8,342 bases of DNA. It comes from a bacterium (GTDB taxonomy: Bacteria; UBA9089; CG2-30-40-21; SBAY01). Positions 1 to 5,001 of the stretch are shown here, in pieces. Numbering within the stretch: the first letter of the stretch is position 1; each line of letters starts with the position of its first letter. Both the position numbers and the translations under genes were made by a program. The stretch spans positions 1 to 8,342 of the forward strand of contig JBFLYA010000127.1 of assembly GCA_040757115.1 (NCBI GenBank). Reading direction: 5' to 3'. The notes under the pieces were generated by a model. It was given only the letters and a program-made list of their open reading frames with translations, was not told the DNA's origin and searched no databases.

Positions 1-88
1 CCTTAATTTTGATATTTGCTCTTTGATTTTTGATATGATATTTGATATGTCATTTTGCATTTTAATATTTAATTTTTGATTTTGTATT

Positions 89-104
89 ACACAACTTGTT
101 GTGT
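89..104. repeat. Short perfect palindrome
   Basis: Two perfect 7-bp arms (ACACAAC and GTTGTGT) flank a TT centre, downstream of the broken hepT on its own strand. No clear U-tract follows in the minus direction, so I do not call it a terminator. The surrounding bases 1-88 are AT-rich with recurring TTTGATATTTG-like words and no coding signal. Confidence 0.5.
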
Positions 105-148
105 TTGAAGTGGTTTCGCACTAAGTCTGTACCATTCATTTGTGCTCT

Positions 149-183
149 CTGACCACGCTAAACAGGTACTGACCTGTGGTCAG
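149..183. repeat. Bulged inverted repeat at the end of hepT
   Basis: CTGACC (149-154) pairs with GGTCAG (178-183), and ACAGGT (162-167) pairs with ACCTGT (172-177). Seven unpaired bases lie on one side. The hairpin overlaps the present stop codon of the hepT frame (158-160). This suggests that the last roughly 18 residues of that frame are read into former intergenic sequence. No run of T follows on either side, so a terminator role is unsupported. Confidence 0.5.
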
Positions 184-551
184 GATTAGTTTGTGCATAA
201 TGATTAGATTGATTCTCTTCCTTTTCAATAATATATTTCAATTCGTTTTTCAATACAGGAATATCCCTTTCAACCGCATCCCAAACAGCATCTATATCTA
301 CATCTAAATAATCGTGTATCAATTTGTCCCTCATTCCAGCCATTTTCTTCCGGGTATATTCGGATATTTATCTCTAATTGCTGAGTCAATTTTTTAGTTG
401 CTTCTCCAATTATTTCCAGTTCTCTTATAACACCTGCTTGAATCAGATTACTATTCATGAAATTACTGTAGTTTACTTCTTTAGTGTAGTCTTCAATGCG
501 GTGTATAGCATCAAAAATGTCTTTTAAGTAGATAGTGTCATCCTTATTCAT
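158..551 (-). pseudogene. hepT: HepT-family toxin (HEPN, DUF86), two frameshifts
   Basis: HepT proteins are HEPN-domain ribonucleases that form toxin-antitoxin pairs with MntA-type nucleotidyltransferases. The N-terminal half reads from ATG at 549-551 and contains a typical HepT segment (VIRELEIIGEATKKL). The C-terminal half lies in another frame and contains MAGMRDKLIHDY, with the family's R-x4-H catalytic motif intact, followed by VWDAVERDIPVLK. The normal linking sequence (DKYP-IP-W-KKMAG) can be restored by adding one base near 374-378 and another near 350-354. Two one-base losses therefore best explain the break. The ATG overlaps the mntA stop by 4 bp (ATGA), which indicates translational coupling. 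As it stands, the frame from the ATG ends near 270 without the catalytic half. Assembly error is possible but would require two errors within about 30 bp. Confidence 0.85.
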
Positions 552-838
552 TCGTATATCACTTTCATTTCCTTTTTAATCCTGCCAATGAGGTATGGAC
601 TTATAGACCTCTCTGTGAGCAAATCGACCTTAATACCCAGGGTATCAGACAGTTCCTGCTCTATTCCAACAAGGTCAAGCAAACTTTTTCTTTCCGAAAA
701 TTCAACAATAATATCTATGTCGCTTTCTGGCTTTTCATCTCCTTTTACATAGGAGCCAAATAGTGCGGCCTTTTTTACTCTGTGTTTTCTCAGCACCCGA
801 ATAATGTTTCTTTGAATATTTTCAACTTGAGGATTCAT
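548..838 (-). CDS. mntA: MntA-type minimal nucleotidyltransferase antitoxin
   Basis: This 96-residue protein belongs to the minimal nucleotidyltransferase family. It carries the complete GS-x10-D-x-D signature (G28-S29, D40, D42), which binds metal and nucleotide. A later VDLLTERSI strand probably supplies the third acidic position. In characterised MntA-HepT (type VII) systems, MntA AMPylates the HepT toxin near its active site and neutralises it. The start is fixed by a GAGGTGG ribosome site a few bases upstream of the ATG at 836-838. The gene overlaps the downstream hepT by 4 bp. It is intact while its toxin partner is broken, so it looks like an orphan antitoxin. At 96 residues it belongs to the short class; some characterised MntA proteins are longer. 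Confidence 0.88.
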   Translation of the reverse strand: MNPQVENIQRNIIRVLRKHRVKKAALFGSYVKGDEKPESDIDIIVEFSERKSLLDLVGIEQELSDTLGIKVDLLTERSISPYLIGRIKKEMKVIYE

Positions 839-907
839 CTTCTACCACCTCACGGCTATTTGTGGAGTAATTTGAGCACCGTCAGTACGGTATTCAGGTT
901 AGACCTC

Positions 908-1017
908 GAAAGCAGAATTAACTATAACTGATAGAAATTTGCTTTCTGGAGCATTTTTTGCTTCGCAACATTTTGCTTACGCAACATTCTTACGAATTCT
1001 CGCTTTGCTCGAATTCG
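908..1017. repeat. Cluster of small palindromes and a tandem repeat upstream of mntA
   Basis: Within the likely mntA 5' leader three structures are visible. GAAAGCA (908-914) pairs with TGCTTTC (940-946). A 17-18-bp tandem repeat (956-972 and 971-988) consists of TTTTGCTT(A)CGCAACATT, and each copy is itself a small TTGC/GCAA palindrome. CGAATTC (993-999) pairs with GAATTCG (1011-1017) across 11 bases. No ORF or RNA family is recognised here. It could be leader RNA structure or a decayed mobile repeat. Confidence 0.5.
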
Positions 1018-1039
1018 GATGTTACCTTCACTTTTGCCC

Positions 1040-1063
1040 ATTATGGGAATATATTACCATAAT
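1040..1063. promoter_or_regulatory. Candidate operator palindrome over the mntA -10 box
   Basis: Perfect 7-bp arms ATTATGG (1040-1046) and CCATAAT (1057-1063) are separated by 10 bp that contain the proposed -10 hexamer. A palindrome in this place is typical of repressor operators. Autoregulation by a toxin-antitoxin complex is an inference; neither protein has an obvious DNA-binding fold. Confidence 0.35.
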
Positions 1064-1079
1064 CTTTCCCTATTGTCAA
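1051..1079 (-). promoter_or_regulatory. Probable sigma70-type promoter of mntA-hepT
   Basis: On the minus strand a perfect TTGACA (1074-1079) is followed after exactly 17 bp by TAATAT (1051-1056), four of six bases matching the -10 consensus. Transcription would run toward mntA with a leader of about 205 nt containing the palindromes at 908-1017. The -35 is strong and the -10 is moderate. Confidence 0.5.
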
Positions 1080-1144
1080 CAAAATTCTTATCGGTTTCCG
1101 TAAGGCGTTAGCTATTGGTGGGAGAAAGGCACAAAGATTAAATT

Positions 1145-1390
1145 TCTCGCAAAGACGCAAAGAACACAAAGTACTCAGAAATTCCAAATTTCAAGCACCA
1201 AATTACAAATAAATTCCAAACACCACATTCTATTCGTTCAGAGTTCATTGTTTAAGACTCCTGGTTTATTCGTTCAACGAATAATGATAAATGGATTGAT
1301 GTGGAAGTTTAAATTTTAGCCATTGGGATTTATTTGTCCTTTGGAATTTGTGATTTGAAATTTCTTTGAGTCCTTTGCGTCTTTGCGAGA
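1145..1390. mobile_element. 246-bp foldback (MITE-like) inverted-repeat element
   Basis: The ends are a perfect 18-bp inverted repeat: TCTCGCAAAGACGCAAAG (1145-1162) and its complement at 1373-1390. Complementarity continues imperfectly inward, 1173-1217 against 1326-1371. Near the centre is a perfect palindrome with 9-bp arms (TTATTCGTT / AACGAATAA, 1266-1284). The element has no ORF. Its size and architecture resemble a miniature inverted-repeat element, or two opposed copies of an interspersed repeat. No clear target-site duplication was seen. It lies immediately upstream of the etfB remnant and may have split that gene. Confidence 0.6.
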
Positions 1391-1425
1391 GGAATATCTT
1401 TTACCACCGATAACTGACCCATTAC

Positions 1426-1641
1426 TCGGTTTCTTTAGTCCTTTGCGGTAAACAGGCTATAGATGGTGATACAGCCCAGGTTGGGCATGAATTGGCTGAG
1501 TTCTTAGATATAACGCAGGGCTCTTATGTGCGTAAGATATGCTCATTCAATCAAACCCCCACTGCAACTATGGTTGTAGAGAGGGTGTTAGAGGATGGCT
1601 ATGAGGTGCTTGAGGTCTCCTTACCAGCCTTATTTACTTGA
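1426..1641 (+). pseudogene. etfB: Electron-transfer flavoprotein beta subunit remnant
   Basis: One open frame with no start codon encodes a diagnostic internal block of EtfB/FixA. The visible order is SLVLCGKQAIDGDTAQVG, then a helix ending ELAEFL, then YVRKI, then VVERVLEDGYEVLEV and LPALF, ending at TGA 1639-1641. The GKQAIDGDTAQVG segment is the family signature around the AMP/FAD-binding site. Intact EtfB proteins are about 250-270 residues and pair with EtfA to carry electrons from flavin dehydrogenases. Only about 70 residues survive, with both ends missing, and no etfA is visible. A possible upstream scrap, FRKALAIG (1096-1119, same strand and frame), lies on the other side of the foldback element and fits the block that precedes this region in EtfB. 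It is too short to be sure. Confidence 0.82.
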
Positions 1642-1680
1642 TAATCTGCGAAAATCTACATCCCATATCCAATCCTAAAT

Positions 1681-2031
1681 TCATTTAATAATCCCAATCT
1701 TTCCTATCTTCTTTCCTCCACCTCCGCCGGTGATGCAGTAGATATAGATACCTGAAGCAAGGTTTTTGCTTTGAATATCCCATTTCGGATGGCATTCGGT
1801 TACAGGTATCTCATCTATTAATTCACCGACAATGTTGTAAATCCGAATAGTTGAACCTTCGCTAACCCTGTCAAAATAGATATACCTTCCTCCATATTTT
1901 GAATCGCCTTTCTTCCATGGACCTGGATAGGCAAAGACATCATTGTTTGTTGGGGTAAAGATTACGCCTCCTGAGGTAAAGGTTGTAAAAGGTAGTAAAA
2001 TAAAACTCCGTAGAGTAAACTTATCTATCAA
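1681..2031 (-). pseudogene. C-terminal T9SS type A-like sorting/FlgD-like domain, N-terminus lost
   Basis: The frame encodes an Ig-like C-terminal module of the kind annotated as 'T9SS type A sorting' or FlgD-like domains. Visible elements are DVFAYPGPWKKGD, then STIRIYNIVGELIDEI, then WDIQSKNLASGIYIY, a Gly-run and KKIGKIGIIK at the end. Such domains normally terminate large exported proteins and act as export or anchoring signals. Here only about 116 codons exist, beginning at a TTG with no recognisable ribosome site. The frame stays open upstream only to 2112, where it enters palindromic intergenic repeats. I therefore read it as the 3' tail of a lost larger gene. The usual Asn-Pro-Trp is Gly-Pro-Trp here. 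A short functional protein cannot be excluded. Confidence 0.65.
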
Positions 2032-2051
2032 AAAGTCAAGCGGAAGTGTAA

Positions 2052-2104
2052 GGACAGGGCTTGTCCCTGTCCATTCCGTAAGCGGACAACCACAAGGGTT
2101 GTCC
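2052..2104. repeat. Twin stem-loops of parallel design
   Basis: Two adjacent hairpins have the same geometry. GGACAGGG-(5)-CCCTGTCC occupies 2052-2072, and GGACAACC-(5)-GGTTGTCC occupies 2084-2104. Each has perfect 8-bp arms, a 5-base loop, a GGACA start and a TGTCC end. They are separated by 11 bp and resemble REP/BIME-like intergenic palindromes. No U-tract follows. They sit just before the truncated end of the sorting-domain remnant. Confidence 0.65.
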
Positions 2105-2250
2105 CTACAACCCTAATTGCATGCAAATACACTGTAGCGGGATTTTCCGTGTTTCATCCGTGTTCATCCGTGGCTGAACAGTTACGATTTTTTAGTATAA
2201 TAAATAGCGGTTCCTGGGGAATTGAAATAATAGTTTTTTGTAACAGAAAT

Positions 2251-2289
2251 GGTAACTATTCACCACGAAGAGCACGAAGGACACGAAGA
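2251..2289 (+). repeat. Interspersed CACCACGAAG repeat, copy 1
   Basis: This copy contains GGTAACTATTCACCACGAAG followed by an AGCACGAAGGACACGAAG ladder. An inverted copy lies at 2609-2638, and a related TAATTCACCGCAGAGACGC sequence lies at 3680-3716. Such purine-rich ladders recur in intergenic DNA of several environmental bacterial lineages. They translate into spurious Arg-rich peptides and should not be called genes. Confidence 0.7.
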
Positions 2290-2608
2290 TGTTACAGAAC
2301 AAATCTCTTTATGCCTTCTTCCAATCTTTCCACGTGAATTCAAACAAACATGGCTCAAGAGTTCGATGCACCGCTATAGTGCATCCAATGACTCTATTCG
2401 ATAATTTGTAACCGTTCAGGTCTTGAGTTACTAATATTGATTGAGATTTCGGAACACTTACAAAATATTGAATGTAGAATGTTCAAAGTATAAAAACGGC
2501 CAAACAGAAAAATCCAGAAACTTCATCATTCTACATTCAGTATTCTACATTCGATATTCAATATTATTCTTGTGTTACCTGAACGATTACGATAATTTAT
2601 CAAATTTC

Positions 2609-2638
2609 ACTTCGTGTCCTTCGTGGTGAATAATTACC
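2609..2638 (-). repeat. Interspersed CACCACGAAG repeat, inverted copy 2
   Basis: On the minus strand it reads GGTAATTATTCACCACGAAG followed by GACACGAAGT. This matches copy 1 (2251-2289) except for one substitution in the core and loss of one AGCACGAAG step. It begins exactly where homology of the adjacent transposase remnant to its family stops, so it marks the truncation point. Confidence 0.7.
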
Positions 2639-2874
2639 TCTATCTTTTATCTTTGCGGGTATTGCTCTGCTTGAGGGTTTTCCTCGCAATCTATGCGCTA
2701 TACCTGTATTACCTTCAACCTTAACCCTTTTACCAGCCTTTTTATTTGCCTTTTGCTTAAACCTAAAATATCTGCTGCTTCTGTCTGTTTTAGCTGTTTG
2801 TCCAATACCTTGCAAATTACATGTAATTGCCTCAGCTCCTTTTGATTCAACATGATAATATCCTTTTCTGCCAT
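2639..2874 (-). pseudogene. IS transposase N-terminus (ISNCY/IS1202-like), frameshifted and truncated
   Basis: The start is ATG at 2872-2874, preceded by AAAGGAG six bases upstream. The first 49 codons encode MLNQKELRQLHVI, then a helix-turn-helix (KQTEAADILGLSKRQIKRLVK, roughly residues 29-49). An apparent missing A in the A-run near 2728-2731 throws the frame to a stop at 2698-2700. The next frame continues the family sequence as KRVKVEGNTGIAHRLRGKPSSRAIP. Coding homology ends at the interspersed repeat near 2638. No DDE catalytic domain remains, so the element cannot transpose itself. Assignment to the ISNCY/IS1202 type rests on the recalled pattern of N-terminal HTH followed by HRLRGKPSNRAIP and is moderate. 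Confidence 0.72.
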
Positions 2875-2915
2875 AACATACTCCTTTTTTGAAAGATATT
2901 ATAGCATCCTTAGGG

Positions 2916-2955
2916 GACATTTTCATTTTGGTAAAAGGTGACATTATCATATTGG
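2916..2955. mobile_element. Putative IS end with two 16-bp iterons
   Basis: GACATTTTCATTTTGG (2916-2931) and GACATTATCATATTGG (2940-2955) are direct repeats matching at 14 of 16 positions, on a 24-bp period. They lie just upstream of the transposase start, where IS elements carry their terminal transposase-binding sites. The facing IS end is absent, consistent with truncation on the other side. The exact outer boundary is not visible. Confidence 0.5.
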
Positions 2956-2973
2956 GATGACAGAAAAAAAAAG

Positions 2974-3002
2974 TTGACAGGAAACTGGAATTATGTTATG
3001 AT
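2974..3002 (+). promoter_or_regulatory. Strong sigma70-type promoter for the coiled-coil gene
   Basis: A perfect TTGACA (2974-2979), a 17-bp spacer and TATGAT (2997-3002; five of six bases match consensus) precede the ribosome site and ATG at 3058. This promoter excludes the longer in-frame start near 2938, which would lie upstream of the transcript. It begins about 18 bp outside the IS iterons, so the IS may have supplied or repositioned it. Confidence 0.75.
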
Positions 3003-3057
3003 AAAAATGTTTCCTGCGAACAGACTTCTAAAATTGACTAAAAAGGAGATAAAAAAT

Positions 3058-3627
3058 ATGGCTACATATACCTTGCCGCGAACAACCTATGATTTATTAA
3101 CAGAGGCATTAGGAGAAAAACAAAAGGCAGAGATTTTTGCTAAGTCAATAGAGTCAGTAATTGAAGCAATTGAGAAGAAGGCAGAAGAGATAATCGTAGA
3201 AAAGAAGAGCCAGATAAAAACTGAATTAAAAGATGAATTAAGAAATGAGCTGGTAACAAGAGAATTATTTGATGAAAGATTTAAAGCCCTTGAACATAAT
3301 GAGCTGGTAACAAGAGAGTTATTTGATGAAAGATTTAAAACACTTGAACATGAGGTGAATGAAAGATTTAAGGTTGTAGATGAAAAATTCAAGGCTCTTG
3401 AAAGTAAGATGGAGGAAAAATTTAATGTTGTAGATGAAAGATTCAAGGCTCTTGAAAGTAAGATGGAGGAAAGATTTAATGTTGTAGATGAAAGATTTAA
3501 GATTGTAGATGAGAAGTTCAAAAGCCTTAACTTTAGGCTTAATATCTTCATCGCCATTGCCCTTATTGCCCTAACCTTTGCTAATCCTACTTTTGTGAAA
3601 CTAATAGAAAAGGTTTTTGGGATTTAA
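3058..3627 (+). CDS. Coiled-coil protein with C-terminal membrane anchor
   Basis: The 189-residue product starts at ATG 3058, set by AAGGAG nine bases upstream and by the promoter at 2974-3002. A short N-terminal segment (MATYTLPRTTYDLL) leads into a charged helix. Residues 63-98 are two copies of an 18-residue unit beginning NELVTRELFDERFK. Residues 106-158 hold nearly three copies of a related unit (VVDERFKALESKMEERFN). One hydrophobic segment (about 161-180, NIFIAIALIALTFANPTF) follows, and the protein ends in KLIEKVFGI. The layout resembles DUF1640/CCDC90-type tail-anchored coiled-coil proteins. A membrane-tethered rod or oligomerisation role is inferred. The gene stands alone, with IS debris upstream. 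I do not recognise a specific function. Confidence 0.85.
   Translation: MATYTLPRTTYDLLTEALGEKQKAEIFAKSIESVIEAIEKKAEEIIVEKKSQIKTELKDELRNELVTRELFDERFKALEHNELVTRELFDERFKTLEHEVNERFKVVDEKFKALESKMEEKFNVVDERFKALESKMEERFNVVDERFKIVDEKFKSLNFRLNIFIAIALIALTFANPTFVKLIEKVFGI
3244..3531 (+). repeat. 54-bp tandem repeats inside the coiled-coil gene
   Basis: Two copies begin with AATGAGCTGGTAACAAGAGA at 3244 and 3298. After a partial unit, related copies begin with GTTGTAGATGAAA at 3373, 3427 and 3481. All spacings within each group are exactly 54 bp, so the frame is kept. Neighbouring copies are nearly identical, which indicates recent expansion. The 18-residue unit equals one heptad plus one hendecad, giving 3.6 residues per turn. 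Confidence 0.85.
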
Positions 3628-4032
3628 GGCGGTAAGGGATTAGTGATTTGGGATAAAAGAAATCCTGTAACCGTTCAGATAGTAATTCACCGCAGAGACG
3701 CAAGAGTTCGCAGAGAAGACATAGAAATAAATTAGATAACATAAAAGATTATTGATGCAGACAGGGAAATACCTCTGACCTGCTTGCCGAATGTTCAGCA
3801 GGCAAGCCAGATTGGTTAATAATTTTAATGTTGCTGGACTCAAGAGATTGCCCTGATGAGAATCCTTATCCTTACCCACAAATTTTAGTGGACACCGTGA
3901 AGCGTGAGAAGAAAGGAGTTTTAATAATTGACAATTGACAATTCACCCATTCACCATTATTAAGAAAATTTAGGGAAAAAATTGTGAATTGTGAATGAAT
4001 GCATAGTTAATAATATTGTCCAGTAAAAGATG
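3628..4032. other. Gene-free spacer with repeat modules
   Basis: No gene is supported between the coiled-coil gene and the phosphorylase. It holds a TGTAACCGTTCAG motif (3666-3678) followed by an ATTCACCGCAGAGACGC ladder related to the repeats at 2251 and 2609. An inverted repeat with 7-bp arms (GCTTGCC 3782-3788, GGCAAGC 3801-3807) follows. An AATTGACAATTGACAATTC run (3926-3944) faces AATTGTGAATTGTGAATG near 3980-3999 in partial complement. No terminator with a U-tract was found for the coiled-coil gene. Confidence 0.55.
3935..3963 (+). promoter_or_regulatory. Possible promoter of the phosphorylase gene
   Basis: TTGACA (3935-3940) is followed after 17 bp by TATTAA (3958-3963), four of six bases matching the -10 consensus. 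The TTGACA is the second of two tandem copies in a repeat-like run, so the match may be incidental. It would give a leader of about 80 nt before the TTG start. Confidence 0.3.
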
Positions 4033-4040
4033 AAGGAGGT
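4033..4040 (+). promoter_or_regulatory. Ribosome binding site fixing a TTG start
   Basis: AAGGAGGT, a near-perfect anti-16S match, lies nine bases before TTG at 4050. No ATG is better placed, and the conserved N-terminal motif (GVIGGSGLY) begins only seven codons inside. This decides the unusual TTG initiation codon. Confidence 0.8.
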
Positions 4041-4049
4041 TGAATAAAA

Positions 4050-4913
4050 TTGGAAAAGGTAAGCATTGGAGTAATTGGAGGCAGTGGATTATATCAAATG
4101 GAGGAATTAAAGGAGATTGAGAAAAAACAAGTCCCTACCCCCTATGGTCTTCCTTCTAATGATATTGTCATTGGTAGATTGGGAGAAAAGAAGGTTGCTT
4201 TTTTACCCAGGCATAAAGAAGGACATTGTATTATGCCAACGGAGATAAATTCAAGGGCAAATATTTATGCCTTAAAATCATTAGGCGTTGAGCGGATAAT
4301 TGGCGTAAGTGCGGTAGGTAGTTTAAAAGAAGAATTGAAACCACTGGATATAGTTATTCCAGACCAATTAGTTGACCGAACTTTAGGTCTAAGACAACAT
4401 ACTTTCTTTGGAGAAGGTGCTGTTGGACATATAAGTTTTGCCGACCCTTATTGTCCAGAATTAAATAAGTTATTGTATGAAACTGGAAAAGAATCAGGCT
4501 ACACGATTCATCAAGGCGGAATTTATATCTGTATCGAAGGACCACAGTTTTCCACCCGGGCGGAATCTAATATTTATCGAAAGTGGGGATGTGATATTAT
4601 TGGTATGACTAACATCCCGGAGGCGAGATTGGCGCGTGAGGCGGAAATTTGCTATGCGACGATTGCTTTAGTTACGGACTACGATGTCTGGCATGAAACC
4701 GCAGAAGATGTAACCATAGAAATGGTCATAAATAATCTGATGAAAAATGTCGAGCATGCAAAACAGATGATTAAAAAGATAATTACTCAAGTTCCCGATA
4801 CCCGGCATTGTGTCTGTGCCACAGCACTTAAAGATGGAATAATTACAAAATCTGAATTAATTCCTCAAAGCACCAAAGAGAAATTAAAACTTATAATTGG
4901 AGAGTATTTGTAA
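4050..4913 (+). CDS. mtnP: S-methyl-5'-thioadenosine phosphorylase
   Basis: This 287-residue enzyme of the trimeric purine-nucleoside phosphorylase family cleaves methylthioadenosine with phosphate, giving adenine and 5-methylthioribose-1-phosphate. It recycles the by-product of polyamine synthesis in the cytoplasm. Visible motifs are the phosphate loop GGSG (10-13), the RH pair (54-55), CIEGPQFSTRAE (161-172), GMTN (185-188) and TDYD (209-212). The two aspartates D210 and D212 correspond to the pair that selects adenine rather than guanine or hypoxanthine in MTAP, which favours this activity over PNP. Length fits the family. Initiation is at TTG behind AAGGAGGT. No other methionine-salvage gene is adjacent, and a terminator follows 27 bp after the stop, so it is probably monocistronic. 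Confidence 0.93.
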   Translation: MEKVSIGVIGGSGLYQMEELKEIEKKQVPTPYGLPSNDIVIGRLGEKKVAFLPRHKEGHCIMPTEINSRANIYALKSLGVERIIGVSAVGSLKEELKPLDIVIPDQLVDRTLGLRQHTFFGEGAVGHISFADPYCPELNKLLYETGKESGYTIHQGGIYICIEGPQFSTRAESNIYRKWGCDIIGMTNIPEARLAREAEICYATIALVTDYDVWHETAEDVTIEMVINNLMKNVEHAKQMIKKIITQVPDTRHCVCATALKDGIITKSELIPQSTKEKLKLIIGEYL

Positions 4914-4939
4914 GACATAACGATTACCTGAAAAAAAAA

Positions 4940-4978
4940 GGGCAATCCCACTTCCGTGGAAGATTGCCCCTTTTTTTT
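4940..4978. terminator. Strong, probably bidirectional intrinsic terminator
   Basis: GGGCAATC (4940-4947) pairs with GATTGCCC (4962-4969). Inside, CCAC (4948-4951) pairs with GTGG (4956-4959) around a TTCC loop, with an AA bulge. Eight T follow on the plus strand (4971-4978). Nine A precede the stem (4931-4939), giving the U-run for minus-strand transcripts. It therefore ends both the phosphorylase gene and the convergent Cys-Pro repeat gene, whose stop is at 5002. Confidence 0.9.
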
Positions 4979-5001
4979 GTCTTAATTCCCCTTTTTATTG
5001 T

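Larger units (their letters stand above)
2173..2640. repeat. Gene-free block of dispersed and inverted repeats
   Basis: No gene is supported here. The words CTGAACAGTTACG (2174-2186), GTAACCGTTCAG (2409-2420) and CTGAACGATTACG (2580-2592) are variants of one motif in both orientations. A further copy lies at 3667-3678. A hairpin with 7-bp arms (GATGCAC / GTGCATC) lies at 2365-2385, with extra outer pairing AGAGT/ACTCT. AATATTGAATGTAGAATG (2464-2481) is inverted at 2527-2544 with 17 of 18 matches, and a related second inverted copy follows at 2542-2565. The block is bounded by the inverted pair at 2251-2289 and 2609-2638. Confidence 0.6.

Noticed and set aside
2149-2337. Plus-strand 62-codon frame
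   Set aside because: It translates the interspersed CACGAAGG ladder (RRARRTRR) and has no ribosome site.
2441-2629. Plus-strand 62-codon frame
   Set aside because: It consists of the AATGTAGAATG inverted repeats and the interspersed repeat. No coding signal is visible.
2938-3057. 40-residue N-terminal extension of the coiled-coil protein
   Set aside because: It overlaps the promoter at 2974-3002 and the IS end, and has no ribosome site. AAGGAG and ATG at 3058 are well placed.
3087-3557. Minus-strand 156-codon frame rich in S, N and L
   Set aside because: It is a shadow of the coiled-coil gene repeats. The plus strand has promoter, ribosome site and coherent protein architecture.
3640-3879. 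Minus-strand 79-codon frame
   Set aside because: It covers the ACCGTTCAG and CACCGCAGAGACGC repeats and an inverted repeat. There is no ribosome site or recognisable family.
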